A stretch of 64,000 bases of DNA, from the NCBI RefSeq assembly GCF_001655675.1, contig NZ_LYRP01000012.1, positions 434,001-498,000 of the forward strand, given 5' to 3'. Shown here piece by piece: positions 60,114-64,000 of the stretch (positions within the stretch are counted from its first letter, which is position 1; each line of letters begins with the position of its first letter). This DNA is from Mangrovibacter phragmitis. Its GTDB lineage: Bacteria; Pseudomonadota; Gammaproteobacteria; Enterobacterales; Enterobacteriaceae. The notes beneath the pieces were generated by a model. It did not search any database and was not told the origin of the DNA. It saw only the letters and a list, made by a program, of their open reading frames with translations. Both the position numbers and the translations under genes were made by a program.

Positions 60114-60797
60114 CTACAAGGTTCGACACAGGCACCAGATCTGAATGCTTGCAGCACCAGCTTTGTTAAGCTGGCGGGCAATTTCACCGGCAGTGCTGCC
60201 AGTAGTTACGACATCATCCACTATAGCGATGTGGCGTTGCTTTACCGGAATTTCAAGCGTAAACGCATTATTGAGATTGTGCCTGCGTAACCGCGCTGAA
60301 AGCCGGTGTTGAGTTACTGTCGGAATTCTTCTCTGCAATCCTGCCGGTTCCCAGACACATTTTAGCCAGTGTGCCAGCGGGCGGGCCAGCAGGTCACTTT
60401 GGTTAAACCCCCGTAACCAGTGCCGCCGTTGAAATAACGGCACACTGAGTATTGTGTCAGGTAATTGCCAGTTCGTTGTGTACTTCTGTGCCTGTAAACG
60501 CAGGAACAGTAAACGTGCCAGCCCCTCACTCAGCGCCGGCGTATTATGAAACTTCCAACGCTGGATGAGTTTATCAAGGGGAGGGCAGTAATCACTGACA
60601 AATATCATACTCTGCCAGGGGGGCGGTTTTTGCAGGCAGCGGCCACACAGGCAGTCTGCCTGCCCGGCGGGCAAACCACAGCACGGGCAACAAACAGGTG
60701 GCCGGGGCAGGCTGGCGGTACAACAGGAGCAAAAACCCCAATGAGGCAGAGTAAGTGGCATTTTGCATAGCCAACAATGTCCGGGGATTGATAGCAT
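60114..60797 (-). CDS. gntX: GntX (ComF-family phosphoribosyltransferase-like protein)
   Basis: A 227-residue protein, equal in length to K-12 GntX, in the ComF family. The N-terminal part has a zinc-finger-like cysteine set (CWLCKMPL, CSCC, CCPCCGLP, CLCGRC). The C-terminal part has the PRPP-binding motif of type I phosphoribosyltransferases (IAIVDDVVTTGSTAGEI). It has been linked to DNA use as a nutrient and formerly to gluconate transport; the molecular role is unsettled. It is divergent from bioH. Confidence 0.95.
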   Translation of the reverse strand: MLSIPGHCWLCKMPLTLPHWGFCSCCTASLPRPPVCCPCCGLPAGQADCLCGRCLQKPPPWQSMIFVSDYCPPLDKLIQRWKFHNTPALSEGLARLLFLRLQAQKYTTNWQLPDTILSVPLFQRRHWLRGFNQSDLLARPLAHWLKCVWEPAGLQRRIPTVTQHRLSARLRRHNLNNAFTLEIPVKQRHIAIVDDVVTTGSTAGEIARQLNKAGAASIQIWCLCRTL

Positions 60798-60835
60798 ACA
60801 GCCTCCTTGCTGGATAAATCAGAGAACTATAACCG

Positions 60836-61618
60836 ATGACGGATTTGTGGTGGCAAACATGTGGTGAAGGAAAAACACATCTTGTGCTGTTGCACGGATG
60901 GGGATTGAATGCGGCTGTCTGGCAAGGCATTACCGCCCAGCTTAGCCCGCATTTTACCCTGCACCTGGTAGACTTACCGGGGTTTGGGCGCAGCCAGGGC
61001 TATGGTGCGATGAAACTTGAGGACATGGCTGATGTGGTTTTACAACAGGCACCCGAACGCGCAGTATGGTTGGGCTGGAGCCTTGGCGGGCTGGTTGCCA
61101 GCCAGGTAACACTGGCTGCACCTTCCCGGGTGGACGCTCTGGTTACAGTGGCCTCTTCGCCTTGTTTTCAGGCGAATGAACATGAAGGGTGGCCTGGCAT
61201 CAAAGGGTCAGTGTTGCAGGGGTTTCAGCAGCAACTGAGCGAAGAATTCCGGCGAACCGTTGAGCGTTTTCTGGCATTACAGACACTGGGTACAGAAAGT
61301 GCCCGGCAGGATGCACGGGTACTCAAAGACGTTGTGTTGTCGCAACCGTTCCCGACACCAGAGGTGCTCAATGGTGGGCTGGCTATTCTGGAACAAGTGG
61401 ATTTGCGAGCAGCACTGGATAACCTGGATGTACCATTCTGGCGGCTCTATGGCTACCTTGATGGGCTGGTGCCGCGCAAAGCCGCACAGATTCTGGACAG
61501 CCGCTGGCAGCGCAGTGCTTCGGTTGTATTCCCAAAAGCCGCACATGCACCATTCATTTCTCACCCTGATTTGTTCTGTGAACAATTATTGGCTCTGACC
61601 AGCGGGTTACGCCTGTAA
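60836..61618 (+). CDS. bioH: BioH, pimeloyl-[acyl-carrier protein] methyl ester esterase
   Basis: BioH removes the methyl group from pimeloyl-ACP methyl ester so that biotin synthesis can go on. It has 260 residues (K-12: 256), an alpha/beta-hydrolase with the nucleophile elbow GWSLGG (Ser82, the K-12 number), an Asp in YGYLDGLVP and a His in [11 protein letters not shown]. It is monocistronic, separated from the biotin operon as in other enterobacteria. Confidence 0.96.
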   Translation: MTDLWWQTCGEGKTHLVLLHGWGLNAAVWQGITAQLSPHFTLHLVDLPGFGRSQGYGAMKLEDMADVVLQQAPERAVWLGWSLGGLVASQVTLAAPSRVDALVTVASSPCFQANEHEGWPGIKGSVLQGFQQQLSEEFRRTVERFLALQTLGTESARQDARVLKDVVLSQPFPTPEVLNGGLAILEQVDLRAALDNLDVPFWRLYGYLDGLVPRKAAQILDSRWQRSASVVFPKAAHAPFISHPDLFCEQLLALTSGLRL

Positions 61619-61629
61619 CCTGAAAGGTG

Positions 61630-61667
61630 CCCGGTAAACCCACTGGCGCAGTTCACCGGGTTTGTTC
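61630..61667 (+). terminator. Candidate terminator after bioH
   Basis: CCCGGT (61630-61635) and ACCGGG (61655-61660) pair around a long loop, followed by TTTGTTCTCT. It is weaker than the other terminators in the window. Confidence 0.55.
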
Positions 61668-61669
61668 TC

Positions 61670-61918
61670 TTACGCTGGCTGGCTAAGGCTCCACACTTCT
61701 CTCAGGCAGGCTGTTTTACCCTCCGGGCAGCTTTTGCACCCTCCGCCCAGGCAGTGGCTGGTGTCTTCTGTGCGACGCTGTGCTTTGCCCATCGCTTCCA
61801 GACGGGCCAGCATAGCGTTGACCAGTGGAAGCGGTGTGGCTAGTTGCTGGCTGAGCTGCGAGGCATCCATGGTACCTCGCAGCGCCAGTAGATCACGGAT
61901 CTGAATCAGGCTTGCCAT
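61670..61918 (-). CDS. feoC: FeoC, ferrous iron transport regulator
   Basis: FeoC is a small winged-helix protein encoded with FeoAB that protects FeoB from proteolysis and may bind an Fe-S cluster. It has 82 residues (K-12: 78), a winged helix ([20 protein letters not shown]) and four cysteines (56, 61, 64, 71) in [16 protein letters not shown]. It is the last gene of feoABC, 24 bases after feoB. Confidence 0.95.
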   Translation of the reverse strand: MASLIQIRDLLALRGTMDASQLSQQLATPLPLVNAMLARLEAMGKAQRRTEDTSHCLGGGCKSCPEGKTACLREVWSLSQPA

Positions 61919-61942
61919 AGCTTGGTTGCCTCCTGTTATGTC

Positions 61943-64000
61943 TTAGTGGCAGTCACTGGTGCCTGCAGACTGGCAACAGGAAGCGACACTGCCTGGTTTG
62001 GCAACCAGGTGTACTTCCACCCGACTACGCGCACGGCGTAAAGCGCCCAACAGCACCACATTGAACAGCACCACCGCCAGAATACAGACCAGACTGTATT
62101 GAGGATGGCTGTGGAAAGAGACCACTTGGTAGTACACCGTAGCCAACGAGTAAGCAATGTTCAGACCCCACAGAATGGAAAACGTCATCCATCCTCGACC
62201 CGCTTCACGAGCGATGGCGCCCATCACCGAGATACAAGGGATGTAAAGCAATACAAAGATTAAGTAGCTGTATGCCGCAGACTCACTACCAAACTTACTG
62301 CTCATGACGCCCATGGCACCGGTCGCCATTTCGCCATCACCTTTACTGGCTTCAATGGGGTTAGCCAGTACGCTGAGACTGAATGTGTCTTTCAGGCTTC
62401 TCCAGGTATCCTGAAGCGCCCCCTGAAGTTCACTCAATAAGTTGAAGGATGCCGGATCAAACGCTTCATTATGAATATCCTCGGCGGTATACAACGTATT
62501 GAGTGTGCCAACAACCACTTCTTTCGCCATAGCACCGGTAAACAACCCTACAGTTGCTTGCCAGTTATCCTGGTGAACGCCTATGGGTTGCAACAGCGGA
62601 GTCAGAACGCGACTGACGGACGCCAGGGCTGAATCGTTAATGTTATCTGCCGCTTTCCCGGTGAGTGTGAAACTGTTCAGGGCGCCGATAAAAATACTCA
62701 CCAGAACAATCACTTTTCCGGCACGGATCACGAACCCTTTCAGGCGTTGCCAGGTTTGAATTAACAGGCTTTTCAGGTGCGGGACGTGGTAAACCGGCAA
62801 CTCCATGACAAATGGAGTGGCTTCACCACGCATAATAGTGTGCTTCAGCATCAGGCCGGTAAGTATTGCCATCACAATGCCCAGCAGGTAGAGCGAAAAA
62901 ACAATCAATGCCCCTTGTTGCCCAAAGAATGCCGCGGAGAAAACAGCGAATATAGCAAGGCGTGCACCGCAGGACATAAATGGCGCCATCATGATGGTTG
63001 TCAGCCGCTCACGGGGTGCGTCAAGGGTACGTGAACCCATCACTGAAGGTACGTTACAACCAAAACCAACAATCAGCGGGACAAATGACTTACCAGGCAA
63101 CCCCAGAGATTGCATCAGGCGGTCCATAACAAAGGCTGCCCGAGCCATGTAACCCGAATCTTCAAGGAAAGAGAGAAACAGGTACATCATGCCGATTTGC
63201 GGTACCAGTGGTAATACGGTGTTGATCCCACCGCCAATGCCCTGGGCAAGCAATAACGTCAGCCAGTCCGGGAAATGTAACGTTGCGCCAACCCACTGCA
63301 GACCGTGGATAAAGATGGCGACGGAACCGGCGTCAAAAATAGGTTGCAATGCACCACCAATGTTAATGGCCAGCAGAAACATCAGGTACATTACAAACAG
63401 AAAAATGGGTAAACCGAGGAAGCGGTTCAGGACGATTTTATCTACCTGCGCAGTGAGCTTGTTCGGCTCAACAGTAATGCTGTTACTGACTGATTCACAG
63501 ATGGTGGCAATGGTCTGATAACGCGCGTCAGCAATATATAACGCCGGGTCATCAATTTTTTCACTCAGCCCGGCTTTTACTGCATTGAGTTGGTTGCTTG
63601 CATCTCCAGCGTAGGCAAGGCTATAGATATCCCCTTCCAGCATTTGTATGCCCAGCCAGCGGCGGTGGTCCGCCGGTAATGTATCGGGCATGGACTCAGC
63701 CAGTTGTTGCGCGCTGTCAATAATGGGTTGCGGGTAATGAACGAACTCTTGTTTACTGTTTTTTTGGTGAATGTCCAGAGCGCGTTTCAGGTTGTCGATA
63801 CCCCGCCCACGAGTGGAAACCAGTGGCACGACCGGGCAGCCAAGCCGGGCAGAAAGCGCATCAATATCAATACGCAGGTGCTGTTTCTCTGCAATATCCA
63901 GCATGTTCAGGGCGACAACACAAGGAATACCGAGTTCAAGAAGCTGCAATGTTAAATAAAGATTGCGTTCAAGATTGCTGGCATCAACAACGTTAATCAG
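61943..64000 (-). CDS. feoB: FeoB, ferrous iron transporter (N-terminus beyond the right edge)
   Basis: FeoB is the inner-membrane Fe(II) importer with an N-terminal G domain. The window shows the C-terminal 685 codons of about 770. The visible part begins in the G domain (INVVDASNLERN, then the G4 motif NMLD and the G5 region STRGRG), continues through the helical spacer (to about 63480), two Gate regions in the membrane part (GFGCNVPSVMGSR, FTGAMAKEVVVGTLNTLY) and ends with a Cys-containing tail (SCCQSAGTSDCH). The first 85 or so residues with the G1-G3 motifs, and feoA, lie outside. Confidence 0.96.
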   Translation of the reverse strand: MINVVDASNLERNLYLTLQLLELGIPCVVALNMLDIAEKQHLRIDIDALSARLGCPVVPLVSTRGRGIDNLKRALDIHQKNSKQEFVHYPQPIIDSAQQLAESMPDTLPADHRRWLGIQMLEGDIYSLAYAGDASNQLNAVKAGLSEKIDDPALYIADARYQTIATICESVSNSITVEPNKLTAQVDKIVLNRFLGLPIFLFVMYLMFLLAINIGGALQPIFDAGSVAIFIHGLQWVGATLHFPDWLTLLLAQGIGGGINTVLPLVPQIGMMYLFLSFLEDSGYMARAAFVMDRLMQSLGLPGKSFVPLIVGFGCNVPSVMGSRTLDAPRERLTTIMMAPFMSCGARLAIFAVFSAAFFGQQGALIVFSLYLLGIVMAILTGLMLKHTIMRGEATPFVMELPVYHVPHLKSLLIQTWQRLKGFVIRAGKVIVLVSIFIGALNSFTLTGKAADNINDSALASVSRVLTPLLQPIGVHQDNWQATVGLFTGAMAKEVVVGTLNTLYTAEDIHNEAFDPASFNLLSELQGALQDTWRSLKDTFSLSVLANPIEASKGDGEMATGAMGVMSSKFGSESAAYSYLIFVLLYIPCISVMGAIAREAGRGWMTFSILWGLNIAYSLATVYYQVVSFHSHPQYSLVCILAVVLFNVVLLGALRRARSRVEVHLVAKPGSVASCCQSAGTSDCH

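Overview
The window is a stretch of an enterobacterial chromosome (Enterobacterales, Enterobacteriaceae-like). Nearly every gene is close to full length against its E. coli K-12 counterpart, and the order follows the K-12 segment dcrB to feoB. It is not E. coli: ggt, yhhX and gntT, which sit here in K-12, are missing, several proteins differ in length, and two blocks have no K-12 equivalent at this place. Base composition is near 50% G+C except for one very AT-rich block at about 45.6-47.1 kb. No rRNA, tRNA, CRISPR array or insertion sequence was found.

Layout: (1) 0-6.1 kb: dcrB (partial), yhhQ, tusA, zntA with its ZntR operator, yhhN, yhhM, yhhL, rsmD. (2) 6.3-10.7 kb: ftsYEX (SRP receptor and divisome ABC complex) and rpoH (heat-shock sigma factor) with sigma-E and DnaA-box promoter elements. 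ftsY carries ten perfect copies of a hexanucleotide. (3) 10.7-16.4 kb: an inserted GABA cassette: a MocR/GabR-type regulator divergent from a GABA transaminase, a succinate-semialdehyde dehydrogenase and an amino acid permease. (4) 16.6-23.6 kb: livJ, panM, livKHMGF (branched-chain amino acid ABC importer, plus the pantothenate-pathway activator). (5) 23.7-28.8 kb: ugpBAECQ (glycerol-3-phosphate and glycerophosphodiester uptake) behind repeated Pho-box-like heptamers. (6) 28.8-34.6 kb: yhhA, yhhY, the Fur-controlled small RNA RyhB, yhhW, gntR-gntK-gntU, yhgN. (7) 34.8-45.6 kb: asd and the glycogen operon glgBXCAP. (8) 45.6-47.1 kb: an AT-rich foreign block with a lysozyme-domain protein overlapping a small exported protein, read as a toxin/immunity-like pair. 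(9) 47.1-51.0 kb: glpD divergent from glpEGR. (10) 51.0-58.8 kb: malT divergent from malPQ. (11) 58.9-64.0 kb: a DUF1471 periplasmic protein, nfuA, gntX, bioH, feoC and feoB (partial).

Functionally this is mostly carbon and nutrient handling: glycogen synthesis and breakdown, maltodextrin use, glycerol-3-phosphate, gluconate, branched-chain amino acids, GABA and ferrous iron, with linked regulators (GntR, GlpR, MalT, MocR-type, RpoH, RyhB). The most unusual part is the AT-rich lysozyme/partner pair between glgP and glpD. The frame of the lysozyme gene runs upstream past its only usable start codon in recognisable domain sequence, as if it had been cut from a larger secreted protein.
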